DNA from: Clostridia bacterium
GTDB lineage: Bacteria > Bacillota > Clostridia > TANB77 > CAG-465
Direction of reading: 5' to 3'
NCBI GenBank assembly: GCA_030524345.1
Contig: JAUNGP010000001.1
Span: 62,001 to 126,000 of the forward strand
Length of the DNA: 64,000 nt
The notes below the pieces were generated by a model. The model worked only from the letters and a program-made list of their open reading frames with translations, had not been told where the DNA came from and made no database searches. The translations under genes and the position numbers were made by a program. Below, piece by piece: positions 35,504 through 44,004 of the stretch; position 1 is the first letter of the stretch, and every line of letters begins with the position of its first letter.

Positions 35504-37018
35504 TCAATCTAGTTCAGTATAATTAATATGATTATCTTTTAATACTTGCTCTAGCTTTGAAACTCTATCTTCATTTTTTTCTTGCAATTTTACAATCACA
35601 TTACTTGATATATTGTACTCACTGGACAATATTTCTTGAATTGTTGATATACTATCTTCTGCTTTTAAAATATTATATGCAAATTCATTTTTAGTAATAA
35701 TGATTGTTTTATCATCATTTACATATATTCCAGCTCCTGCTAAAGCTGAATATAACTTTATTTTTCCCCTTTCAATTACTACTTTTTTTAACTCTTCTAT
35801 ATTAGAGAACTCTTTTACTTGTAAACTTTGGATACTTTCAGTTGATGATTCTTGTTGAGATTTTGAAACTGTAACGTTTTTCTTCTCAGCAAAATTTCTC
35901 TTATTATCTAGTTCTTTTCGCAAGACAGATATTTCTTTTTCTAAATTATCAATTTTTAAAAACACTTCTGATAAGTCAATATTTTTAGGATCTATACTAT
36001 CTTTTATATTGCAAAGTTCTACTATACTGGATTTTAAAAGTATACTAGGAGTAGAAGTAAGTCTTAAATCGTTATCAAGCTTTGAAAATCTATCTATTAT
36101 ATTGATGATTCTATCCTTATTTACGTCTTTATGATTAATTAATATATCTAAAAAAGCTTCTGCAATTTGTGAACAAAATTGTCTTAAATCTTTTCCTTTT
36201 TGAATTACTTTATCCACATTTTCAACAGCTTTGATCGAATCATATTCTAAAATATTTGATACAACTTCTGATACAATTTGGGTGTCAACAGCACCAACTA
36301 TTTTCAAAACATCTTCATATTTTAAAATATCTTTACTTTCAGAAACACATCTTTCTAAAATACTTAAAGCATCTCTTGCAGCGCCATCGGCAAGCTTAGC
36401 AATATACTTACAAGCTTCTTCCTCATATTCAACCCCTTCAGAATCAAGGACATATTCTATCCTTTTTAGTAAATTTTCTTCAGATAACCTATTAAATTCA
36501 AATTTTAAACATCTTGATAAAATAGTAACTGGTATTTTATGCTGCTCAGTAGTAGCAAGAATAAAAACTACATTCTCTGGTGGTTCTTCAAGAGTTTTCA
36601 ACAATGCATTAAATGCACTAGTAGTAAGCATATGTACTTCGTCTATAATATAGACTCTATATTTTACATCCACTGTAGCATATACAACTTCTTGACGTAT
36701 CTGTCTGATATTTTCAACACTATTATTGGAAGCAGCATCCATTTCTACAACATCTGTGGTATTTCCCTCTATAATATTTTTACAGACTTCACATTCATTA
36801 CATGGCTCTCCATCATGAGGATTTAAACAATTAATAGCCCTAGCAAATACTTTAGCCGCGCTTGTTTTTCCAGTCCCTCTGGTACCACTAAAAAGATACG
36901 CATGTGATATCTTTCCAGTTTTGATCTGGTTCTTTAAAATTTTAGTTACACTTTCCTGACCAATGATATCATCAAATGTATCAGGTCTATATTTTCTATA
37001 TAATGCTATATATGACAT
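35504..37018 (-). CDS. dnaX: DNA polymerase III subunit gamma/tau
   Basis: 504 residues. Seen: YRPDTFDDIIGQE, P-loop SGTRGTGKTSAAK, zinc cysteines (CNECEVCKN), DEVHMLTTSAFNAL and TLEEPPENVVFI, then the collar and a tau-like C-terminal part. Clamp-loader ATPase that joins HolB (12374-13207). No programmed-frameshift A-run was noticed, so only the full-length form is predicted. The SRP RNA gene lies directly upstream. Confidence 0.95.
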   Translation of the reverse strand: MSYIALYRKYRPDTFDDIIGQESVTKILKNQIKTGKISHAYLFSGTRGTGKTSAAKVFARAINCLNPHDGEPCNECEVCKNIIEGNTTDVVEMDAASNNSVENIRQIRQEVVYATVDVKYRVYIIDEVHMLTTSAFNALLKTLEEPPENVVFILATTEQHKIPVTILSRCLKFEFNRLSEENLLKRIEYVLDSEGVEYEEEACKYIAKLADGAARDALSILERCVSESKDILKYEDVLKIVGAVDTQIVSEVVSNILEYDSIKAVENVDKVIQKGKDLRQFCSQIAEAFLDILINHKDVNKDRIINIIDRFSKLDNDLRLTSTPSILLKSSIVELCNIKDSIDPKNIDLSEVFLKIDNLEKEISVLRKELDNKRNFAEKKNVTVSKSQQESSTESIQSLQVKEFSNIEELKKVVIERGKIKLYSALAGAGIYVNDDKTIIITKNEFAYNILKAEDSISTIQEILSSEYNISSNVIVKLQEKNEDRVSKLEQVLKDNHINYTELD

Positions 37019-37045
37019 TCATTTATCACCTCATAAATATATAAA

Positions 37046-37125
37046 AACCAAGCACATAGAGTATAATGCTTATTGCTGCTTCCTTCCGGATCTGACAAGG
37101 TTCACAGTTCTCTATCGCTTGGCAT
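37046..37125 (-). ncRNA. ffs: Signal recognition particle RNA, small (4.5S-type)
   Basis: On the minus strand GCCAAGC pairs with GCTTGGT at the ends, and the apical loop holds the conserved SRP sequence CTTGTCAGATCCGGAAGGAAGCAGCA in the two-part form GTCAGATCCGGAAGGAAGC. It ends in TTTTTA. The position next to dnaX is typical. About 80 nt, so it lacks the Alu domain found in Bacillus SRP RNA. Confidence 0.95.
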
Positions 37126-37169
37126 GAATACATTATACATCATTACTAAAACAATTTCAAGTATATTTT

Positions 37170-37853
37170 TTATTTTAATTGAAAAACATATTTAGATAAA
37201 TCTTGCCTTAATATACTAATTCCATTATTAAGTAATTCTTCAGGTGGTAATTTAAATTTTAAACTACAAACACTCTTTTTTCCCGTTATATCAATAATGT
37301 TTAAGTTACATTCAAAACTCATCTGAAGTTCCTCTATTTTTATATCAATATCTTTAAGAAAAGTTCCATCAAATGTGATTTTTTTAGTATTTTCAGGCGC
37401 CTTCACATCATTCATAAATTGAACATTATCAACATTTAATTCGATATAGTATTGATCATCTTTTTCCTCAGGATATATCTCTACACTTTCAATTTTGGTA
37501 TTTAGATCATATTCTTCCTCAAAACCAGTTTGTGATAATACTAAGCTACCACTTTTGATAGGCGCTACAAATTTTATATTATCTAAATAAATCCTACTGA
37601 CATCTATATTTTTGGCAATTAAAATACTAATTTTATTGTTTTGAGATAAGTTAAAAGTTAAATCGGAAATATTTTCAGCTTTTTCATTAGTATCTAGTTC
37701 ATCTACTTTAGCATATGAATTCACTACCAAATCATTAATTCTAAAATTTCCTTGATTAATATCACCAGTTGTATCCAATAAATTCATTGCAATTAAAACA
37801 GTGATTATTAAAGAGATGACAATTACAAAAAATATTATTTTCTTTTTACTCAT
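37170..37853 (-). CDS. Membrane-anchored uncharacterised protein
   Basis: 227 residues. Seen: one N-terminal membrane helix (IIFFVIVISLIITVLIAMNL) followed by an outside domain of about 195 residues rich in beta-type alternation (KISILIAKNIDVSRIYLDNIKFV, SVEIYPEEKDDQYYIELNVD). No cysteine or known catalytic motif. Not recognised. Single gene between the SRP RNA and the 59-residue gene. Confidence 0.7.
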   Translation of the reverse strand: MSKKKIIFFVIVISLIITVLIAMNLLDTTGDINQGNFRINDLVVNSYAKVDELDTNEKAENISDLTFNLSQNNKISILIAKNIDVSRIYLDNIKFVAPIKSGSLVLSQTGFEEEYDLNTKIESVEIYPEEKDDQYYIELNVDNVQFMNDVKAPENTKKITFDGTFLKDIDIKIEELQMSFECNLNIIDITGKKSVCSLKFKLPPEELLNNGISILRQDLSKYVFQLK

Positions 37854-37949
37854 ATATCCCCCTCATATACTAATATATATTGCTATTATACTACACCTAG
37901 CATAAAAATACAACCTCTTAAATATATATTTATATAAGGAGGAAGTAGT

Positions 37950-38129
37950 ATGAATAACTTATTTGGGAACTCATCAAACTCTATTTTGAATAATTGCAAT
38001 TTTAACGACCTAGACATTAACAAATTACTCATAATAATACTACTTCTTACGGATAAATTAAATATAGAAGCTATTCATGTATATAGAAATAATTTTGTAG
38101 TATCCTTAGGAACTTTTACAGACGATTAA
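37950..38129 (+). CDS. Small uncharacterised protein (59 residues)
   Basis: The frame begins MNNLFGNSSNS and ends FVVSLGTFTDD. RBS AAGGAGG at 8 bases and a strong terminator directly after the stop support a real gene. Seen: an Asn-rich start and a hydrophobic middle (LLIIILLLTDKL). Not recognised; the small, Asn-rich form would fit a spore or surface peptide, which is only a guess. Confidence 0.6.
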   Translation: MNNLFGNSSNSILNNCNFNDLDINKLLIIILLLTDKLNIEAIHVYRNNFVVSLGTFTDD

Positions 38130-38130
38130 A

Positions 38131-38160
38131 AAAACAACCAAAATAAGTTTGGTTGTTTTT
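38131..38160. terminator. Bidirectional terminator between the 59-residue gene and the virD4-like gene
   Basis: AAAACAACCAAA (38131-38142), loop ATAAG, TTTGGTTGTTTT (38148-38159), with T-runs possible on both strands. Confidence 0.85.
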
Positions 38161-38166
38161 ATATCA

Positions 38167-40233
38167 TTAATGTGAATCACTCTTTCCAAATAATTCATCA
38201 AATTTCTTTTCTAACTCAATTTGAAGATCAATATCTGTAGCAGCTCCAGAAGATTTATTAGTATTACTTGATACATTTGATGTAGTAGTATTCTGATTTG
38301 TCTTTGGTACAGAATTAATAATTGGTCCACTAATCGGTTCCTCTATCTCTACTTTTGGTCCTACTGCTGCTTTTGAAGGTACGGCTTGTGGTCTTGATGG
38401 CATTGTAATATCACTATCAATATTAACATCCATACTTCTTGCTCTCATTTTTTCTGCAAGTCTTCTTTTAGTATCCTCAAGATGCTTTTGAACATCCATG
38501 ATCTTTATTGGAAGTATTTCAGTTTTTGGCATTTCCTTAATATCATGTATTTCAAACTTTTTAGCATTATCTCTTTCAGGATGGTATTTATAATACCAAG
38601 CCTTTTTAGCTTTAATAGGTCTTAAACCTCTAACAATAATAATTTCTTCGTTTGGATCTAAACGTTTTAATTCATCAACAGTCATAAGTTCTCTACCTTG
38701 ACGCTGTTCGCTAACAGAAACGCCTTGTTTTGTTTTTCCATCTTTATCTTTACTAACAGATTTACTCTGTATTTTAATTGTCTTTTGTCCTAAACTCTTT
38801 GAAAAATACTCACAAGTTTTGATAGACTGACTTCCTAAAAACAATTGCGTATCGCAGTTACCGACAATTGTTTCAAAATTATCTTTATATAAAGACTCTA
38901 GTTGGTCTAATGCCTGAATAACAATTGATATACTAATACCCATACTTCTTGTAACACTTAGTTTTCTTTCAAAATCTGGGATTTGACCAATATTTGCAAA
39001 CTCATCTAATAAGAAATATACCTGATTATTCAACGTACCGCCATTTCTATCTGCTTGTAAAAATAACTTTTGTAGCATTTGTGAAAAGAACATTGTTGAA
39101 ACAAAATCATAAGTACTATCAGAAGTTGAAGTTATAACATAAATAGCAAGCTTTTTCCTTCCCAAGTCATCAAAATTGATATTATTTGATGTTGTTATTC
39201 TTTGCATTGCAGGAGTATCAAATGTACTAATTTTAGATATTGTAGATATAATGATACTTTGCATTGTTTTATCAGCAGAAGTAGCAAAGTTTTCGTATTC
39301 TTTTCTACCTGGGTGTTCTGGTTTTAATTCTTCTAAAAATATCTTTTTAAATACTTCTCCATCTGCTCCACCAGCACGAATGATATTAAGACAGCTAGAT
39401 ATATTTCTCTCTTCTGGTGGTAATACGGAAATAACATAGTAAATACAAGCCTTTATTAACATTTTTGCAGTATCATCCCAGAAAGTATCACCTGTGGTAC
39501 CAGCACCTTTTTTTGCACCGACAACTAATGTTTCAGCTAAAACATCAATGCTTTTATTATCAATAATATGTGATAAAGGGTTATATCTATCACTATACTC
39601 AGGATTTACTAAGTTAAAGGCTTTTACTTCATACCCTCTTGATTTTAAAAATCCAGATGTTTCTCTAAATAGTTCCCCTTTAGGATCTGTAATAACATAT
39701 GAGCCTAAAGTTTGCAAAATATTAGGTTTGATATAACAAGCAGATTTACCAGTACCAGAACCACCAATGACAAGTACATTTTTATTAATTAATACTTTTT
39801 TCAAGTCAGTTCCTAAATAATGATCTCTACTTAATATAAAGCCATTTTTTCTATTTAAAATTTCTTTTCCATCAGATAACTTTTTAAATTCTTCTCCATT
39901 TTTACTCCAGTCACTTGAACCACTTTCAATTCCATCATAATCACTTGATTCATTCTTTTTCATTTTATATGCTATATAAAATCCAAAAAATATTAAAAGT
40001 GTAAAAAGTGATGCTTTTAAGAAAAATCCAAAATCAGAGAAAATTCCACTAAAGAAACTAAAACTTGTAATGGCTGGCAATAAATTATTAAACACTGCCG
40101 TAAGTATGTTTTCATCTTCACCAACATGACTAACCGCAAACGTCAAAGCGCCTATGAATATTATATCAAATATTACATAGGCGATTAATAATGGTTTTAT
40201 TTCTCTTTTTAAATCTTCAAAAAAATTTCTCAT
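38167..40233 (-). CDS. VirD4/TraG-type coupling ATPase
   Basis: 688 residues. Seen: two N-terminal membrane helices, a Walker A VLVIGGSGTGKSACYIKPN, the following block VITDPKGELFRETSGFL (Walker-B-like Asp), RYNPLSHI, and the second motif YFLLDEFANIGQIPDFERKLS with the typical QALDQLESLY. The last 120 residues are Pro/Thr/Asn-rich. Family knowledge: VirD4-type ATPases recognise and pump DNA or protein substrates at type IV secretion channels. No relaxase, VirB4 or mating-channel gene is next to it; the preceding genes are two unknowns. It matches conjugative-element coupling proteins most closely. Confidence 0.92.
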   Translation of the reverse strand: MRNFFEDLKREIKPLLIAYVIFDIIFIGALTFAVSHVGEDENILTAVFNNLLPAITSFSFFSGIFSDFGFFLKASLFTLLIFFGFYIAYKMKKNESSDYDGIESGSSDWSKNGEEFKKLSDGKEILNRKNGFILSRDHYLGTDLKKVLINKNVLVIGGSGTGKSACYIKPNILQTLGSYVITDPKGELFRETSGFLKSRGYEVKAFNLVNPEYSDRYNPLSHIIDNKSIDVLAETLVVGAKKGAGTTGDTFWDDTAKMLIKACIYYVISVLPPEERNISSCLNIIRAGGADGEVFKKIFLEELKPEHPGRKEYENFATSADKTMQSIIISTISKISTFDTPAMQRITTSNNINFDDLGRKKLAIYVITSTSDSTYDFVSTMFFSQMLQKLFLQADRNGGTLNNQVYFLLDEFANIGQIPDFERKLSVTRSMGISISIVIQALDQLESLYKDNFETIVGNCDTQLFLGSQSIKTCEYFSKSLGQKTIKIQSKSVSKDKDGKTKQGVSVSEQRQGRELMTVDELKRLDPNEEIIIVRGLRPIKAKKAWYYKYHPERDNAKKFEIHDIKEMPKTEILPIKIMDVQKHLEDTKRRLAEKMRARSMDVNIDSDITMPSRPQAVPSKAAVGPKVEIEEPISGPIINSVPKTNQNTTTSNVSSNTNKSSGAATDIDLQIELEKKFDELFGKSDSH

Positions 40234-40254
40234 ATACCATTCCTCACTCTACTA

Positions 40255-40476
40255 TTAAATTATCGGTTCATCTTCTTCTGCTAATACTTTTTCATCTCTT
40301 TTTATCATATCAATAGCACCAACCTGTTGTTCTTCTCTTACTTTTTGTATTGTACTATATCCAACTAAGGTTTCTATTCCAGTAATCTCTGGATCATGTT
40401 TTAATAGTTCTCCACCATCACAAACACCCGAACATACTGTGATGGCAATTCTTTTATTTCCTTCTTCAATATTCAT
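40255..40476 (-). CDS. Uncharacterised protein (73 residues) before the virD4-like gene
   Basis: Seen: a short soluble protein with ITVCSGVCDGGELLKHD near the N terminus and an acidic C-terminal end (EKVLAEEDEPII). No membrane segment and no recognised domain. RBS GGAGGA supports the start. It lies 21 bases before the ATPase gene and 68 bases after the next gene upstream, within one probable transcript. Confidence 0.6.
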   Translation of the reverse strand: MNIEEGNKRIAITVCSGVCDGGELLKHDPEITGIETLVGYSTIQKVREEQQVGAIDMIKRDEKVLAEEDEPII

Positions 40477-40544
40477 AATTAAATCCTCCCAAATATCATA
40501 TACATACTACATTTATATTACATTTATACTATATTTAAAAATAA

Positions 40545-41072
40545 TTAATCCACCATCTCGAATTTTAGTTCAAGTACTATATATGGCTTATGTGGCAATA
40601 ATTTACATCTACCTTTTATTTCGCCACTCACTTCATCTCTATACAAAACTGGTCTTACTTCTTCACCTGTTTGTGTATCAATAATAGAGAAATGCCTTTT
40701 CATATTTGGTGTAAACTCTACTTCTTTATACTCTATGCCCTCTTGATTATAAATTGAACCATATCTAAGTGGTACATTTGTTTCAGTCGCACTAAAGCCT
40801 TGGTCAGAAAGCTCACCTGTACTAAGTATTGCTTTAGAATTTGTAAGAGTAAGTAATACAATTAATTGTTTTTCCTCATTCCCCTTTATTACACTAAATA
40901 CTTTCTTTACTTTTCCATCTTCTTGAACATCAACACATTCAATTTTTTGTAAAGACAAAAGAGCATTCCCTTTTCTATACTCTTCTTCATTTTTTTCTAC
41001 CAAGAAAGCTATAGTATTCATTTCTGGCATATCAATAACCTCAAATTTATTCATTTGTATCAAAGGTTCCAT
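40545..41072 (-). CDS. Uncharacterised protein (175 residues) leading the virD4-like unit
   Basis: The ATG at 41072 is used because AGAGG is 6 bases upstream and a promoter puts transcription start near 41109, beyond the ATG at 41111. Seen: a soluble, mixed alpha/beta protein (FEVIDMPEMNTIAFLVEKNEEEY, LLSLQKIECVD, KQLIVLLTLTNSKAILSTGEL). No recognised domain. It opens the unit ending in the VirD4-type ATPase. Confidence 0.65.
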   Translation of the reverse strand: MEPLIQMNKFEVIDMPEMNTIAFLVEKNEEEYRKGNALLSLQKIECVDVQEDGKVKKVFSVIKGNEEKQLIVLLTLTNSKAILSTGELSDQGFSATETNVPLRYGSIYNQEGIEYKEVEFTPNMKRHFSIIDTQTGEEVRPVLYRDEVSGEIKGRCKLLPHKPYIVLELKFEMVD

Positions 41073-41115
41073 AGATTTTACCTCTTTCTCAGATAATAAT
41101 ATCTGGTACATTTTT

Positions 41116-41144
41116 ATTATACTACATTTTTATGTAAATTTCAA
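41116..41144 (-). promoter_or_regulatory. Promoter of the 41072-38167 unit
   Basis: TTGAAA (41139-41144), 17 bases, TATAAT (41116-41121). Near-consensus sigma-A promoter between the CofE-like gene and this unit, so the ATPase unit is independently transcribed. Confidence 0.8.
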
Positions 41145-41170
41145 TAGTAAAAGTATTATTTTTAAAAGCT

Positions 41171-41866
41171 TTATGCTTTTCTAACTAATATTAATGGTGT
41201 TAAAGTCTTTGCTTGCCCAGCAGGATTATCTTTTATCATCATTTTTAATTCTTCATCTGAATACTCAATTGAATCACTTCTACCAAGTATTTCAACATTA
41301 AAATCATTTGCATCAACAATCATCGCTTTCACGCCTGTTTTTTCATATATTTCATTACATACCCCAGTAGAATTTTCTGGTATTCTAATTCCAAAATTTG
41401 CATAATCAGTAAATACATTTCCATAAAATCCGTCTAAACCACTGATTTCTGGTCCAACTATTTTATAAAATACACCTTTTTTTCCAAATAATTTACAAAT
41501 TCCACCAGCAATAGCAGCGTATAGAACTTTAAATCTACCACATAAATCAATTGCAAATTGCATTTTATATGGGTTATCCACTCCAACTCCTGCATCACTT
41601 TTCATAGCAAATTTAGATAAAAACTTAGCAAGTCTTGATACCTTTACATCCTTTTTATAGACCACTCTTTTTTGACATAAGCCAATAATTTTTTCACTTA
41701 TAGAAACTATATCACCATCTTGATATATAGGTTTTACATATTTCTCTATAATATCAATATAATTTTCACCAATTTGAACATAATGAGTCTGAATGGCATG
41801 CCTTAAATATTTTTGACCATTTACCATTATCTCAACATTTTTTCCTTCATTTGCTTTAAATTCCAT
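41171..41866 (-). CDS. CofE-like F420-0:gamma-glutamyl ligase-family protein
   Basis: 231 residues. Seen: the family pattern GDIVSISEKIIGLCQKRVV, VGVDNPYKMQFAIDLCG, GKKGVFYKIVGPEISGLDG, and VKAMIVDANDFNVEILG. These match the F420 ligase family (PF01996). In archaea and actinobacteria CofE adds glutamate to F420, but most Clostridia do not make F420, so the substrate here is unknown. No other F420 gene is visible. Confidence 0.85.
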   Translation of the reverse strand: MEFKANEGKNVEIMVNGQKYLRHAIQTHYVQIGENYIDIIEKYVKPIYQDGDIVSISEKIIGLCQKRVVYKKDVKVSRLAKFLSKFAMKSDAGVGVDNPYKMQFAIDLCGRFKVLYAAIAGGICKLFGKKGVFYKIVGPEISGLDGFYGNVFTDYANFGIRIPENSTGVCNEIYEKTGVKAMIVDANDFNVEILGRSDSIEYSDEELKMMIKDNPAGQAKTLTPLILVRKA

Positions 41867-41953
41867 AAGAACCCCTCATTTCTTTATTTTACTATGATTA
41901 GTATAATACAAAAAAAAATAAATGTCAATGATTTGACATTTATATAATTGAAT

Positions 41954-42282
41954 AAAGCATTTCATAAGCCGGATTCTGTTTTAAATAGTCATTTATCTAG
42001 AATATATATCACTATATATTTCAAGCCACCAACCACGAAAGATGACGGGCCGTCTTAACCTTTCTATTTTGGTGTTGCACCAAGTGGGGTTTACACCATC
42101 TTTATGTCTCCATAAAGATCCGTGAGCTCTTACCTCACATTTTCACCCTTACCATAAAATGGCGGTTATTTTCTGTTGCACTTTCCTTAGGATCACTCCC
42201 ACTAGACGTTATCTAGCACTACTGCCCTATGGTGTCCGGACTTTCCTCTTGAGCAGGCTCAAGCGACTATTAGAAATACTTT
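41954..42282 (-). ncRNA. rnpB: RNase P RNA
   Basis: On the minus strand the ends AAAGTATTTC and GAAATGCTTT pair as P1. Inside are the conserved blocks GAGGAAAGTCCGGAC, CAGGGCAGTAGTG-like CATAGGGCAG, GTAAACCCCACTTGGTGCAA and the 3' motif ACAGAATCCGGCTTA. Length about 329 nt, normal for bacterial RNase P RNA. Processes tRNA 5' ends with the RnpA protein. Confidence 0.96.
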
Positions 42283-42402
42283 GATATATATTATAACACA
42301 ATTTTCTTAAAAAATAAACAAAAAAATATTTTTTATATAAATAATTAAATGCATAAATAAATTTAATTTTTCCATAATAAAAAATAAGGAGAATTATCAG
42401 TT

Positions 42403-44004
42403 ATGGAAGAAAATAAAATTTCAAATTTAAACAGTTCTGATGATATTATCAATTATATTAAAGATAGTACCTTTAATTCGCAAGACATTGTATATAAGGA
42501 ATTAATAATACAAGATGAAAAAATACATATTGTTTACGACGAACCAATGGTAGATACCACTACCATATCTGACTTTGTTATCCGCAGTATAAAAAATTCC
42601 GTTAACGAGAAAATTTTTGAAAATATTGACAATAAAATTGAAAACTTCGAAGAAGAAAATAATAATACAAAGATATCCCTAGAAAATAAAATTGAGCAAA
42701 AACTAAAAAAATTAAATAAAAATACTTCAAAAGAAATTGAACAGATAGTAACAAATTTAGAAAAAATTATTACAATAGGAAAAATAAAAAAATTAGATTT
42801 AACACAAGATGATATTTTTTACTATCTATTTTCAGGTTTTACATGCGTTATATATCATACCATCATATATGCAGTAAATACACGAGGAAATATTGATAGA
42901 AGTATTAGTGAACCAACCAGTGAAAAAAATATAAAAGGACCAAAGGATGCTTTTACTGAGAATTATCAAAATAATATAGGTTTAATTAGAAAACGTATTA
43001 AAAGTGAAAAATTAGTATTAGAGGAATCTAAAGTTGGACGAAGAAGCAAAACTAAAATAGGAATCATGTATATTGAAGATATTGCAAGACCGAACTTAGT
43101 CGAATATATTAAAGAAAAACTCAAAAAAATTAATATAGATGCAATTCTTGATAGTAATTATATTATGGAAATCTTAGAAGATTCTGATAAAACAGATTTT
43201 CCAACTATGATTAGTACTGAAAGACCCGATCTAGTTTCTAATATGCTTTTACAAGGAAGGCTAGCATTAATTGTTGAAAATAGCCCTTTTGTTTTAATCA
43301 TTCCAGCTTTTATTACTGATTTTATCAATAATGTAGAAGATTACTATCAAAAAAATGTAAACCTATTCATAACAAAAATAATACGATATATAGCATTTTT
43401 TATCACGATCTTTACACCCGCAATATATGTTGCTCTGACCACTTTCGATCAAGAGACCATACCAACTCAACTACTTTTATCATTTACAACACAAAGAGAA
43501 GGAGTTCCTTTTCCTGCCTTTTTAGAAGCCTTTATCATGATAGTTTCTTTTGAATTATTACGAGAAGGTGATTTTAGAATACCAAATACTGGTGGTAGCA
43601 CTCTTTCTATTGTAGGTGCATTAATTCTTGGAGACGCTGCAGTCAATGCAGGAATCGTATCTCCAATCATGATAATTGTCATCGCTATAACAACAATATC
43701 TGGACTTATGTTTACAGATATAAACATGGCAAATGCTCTTAGAACTTGGCGATTCATACTATTAATATTTGCAAGTATGGCAGGACTTGTTGGAGTTGCT
43801 GTAGGCCTTTTCTTGCTTATTATAAAACTTGCCAGTACTACAAGTGCAACTAAGCCATATACTTACCCTATTGCACCAATTAATCTAAATTCAATTATGA
43901 AAAATCTATTTAAGAGAAAAAATATATCAAATGATACCAAAAGGCAAAAAATACTTACTAATAATTTAACAAAATATGTAAAGATTAAGGAGCAAGCAAA
44001 ATGA
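42403..44004 (+). CDS. gerKA: Spore germination receptor subunit A (GerA family)
   Basis: 533 residues. Seen: a large hydrophilic N-terminal part, then the GerA-family core: RRSKTKIGIMYIEDIA, LVEYIKEKLKKINIDAILDS, DFPTMISTERPD, ENSPFVLIIPAF, and membrane segments (YIAFFITIFTPAIYVALTTF, FPAFLEAFIMIVSFELLREGDFRIP, GGSTLSIVGALILGDAAVNAGIVSP). Family knowledge: inner-membrane part of the germinant receptor in the spore. The three-gene A-C-B order, with 4-7-base overlaps, is a standard operon type. Gene symbol chosen by family; the germinant is unknown. Confidence 0.93.
   Translation: MEENKISNLNSSDDIINYIKDSTFNSQDIVYKELIIQDEKIHIVYDEPMVDTTTISDFVIRSIKNSVNEKIFENIDNKIENFEEENNNTKISLENKIEQKLKKLNKNTSKEIEQIVTNLEKIITIGKIKKLDLTQDDIFYYLFSGFTCVIYHTIIYAVNTRGNIDRSISEPTSEKNIKGPKDAFTENYQNNIGLIRKRIKSEKLVLEESKVGRRSKTKIGIMYIEDIARPNLVEYIKEKLKKINIDAILDSNYIMEILEDSDKTDFPTMISTERPDLVSNMLLQGRLALIVENSPFVLIIPAFITDFINNVEDYYQKNVNLFITKIIRYIAFFITIFTPAIYVALTTFDQETIPTQLLLSFTTQREGVPFPAFLEAFIMIVSFELLREGDFRIPNTGGSTLSIVGALILGDAAVNAGIVSPIMIIVIAITTISGLMFTDINMANALRTWRFILLIFASMAGLVGVAVGLFLLIIKLASTTSATKPYTYPIAPINLNSIMKNLFKRKNISNDTKRQKILTNNLTKYVKIKEQAK

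Noticed and set aside
35504-37018. Programmed frameshift in dnaX
   Set aside because: No long A-run with the usual slippery context was seen in the middle of the gene.
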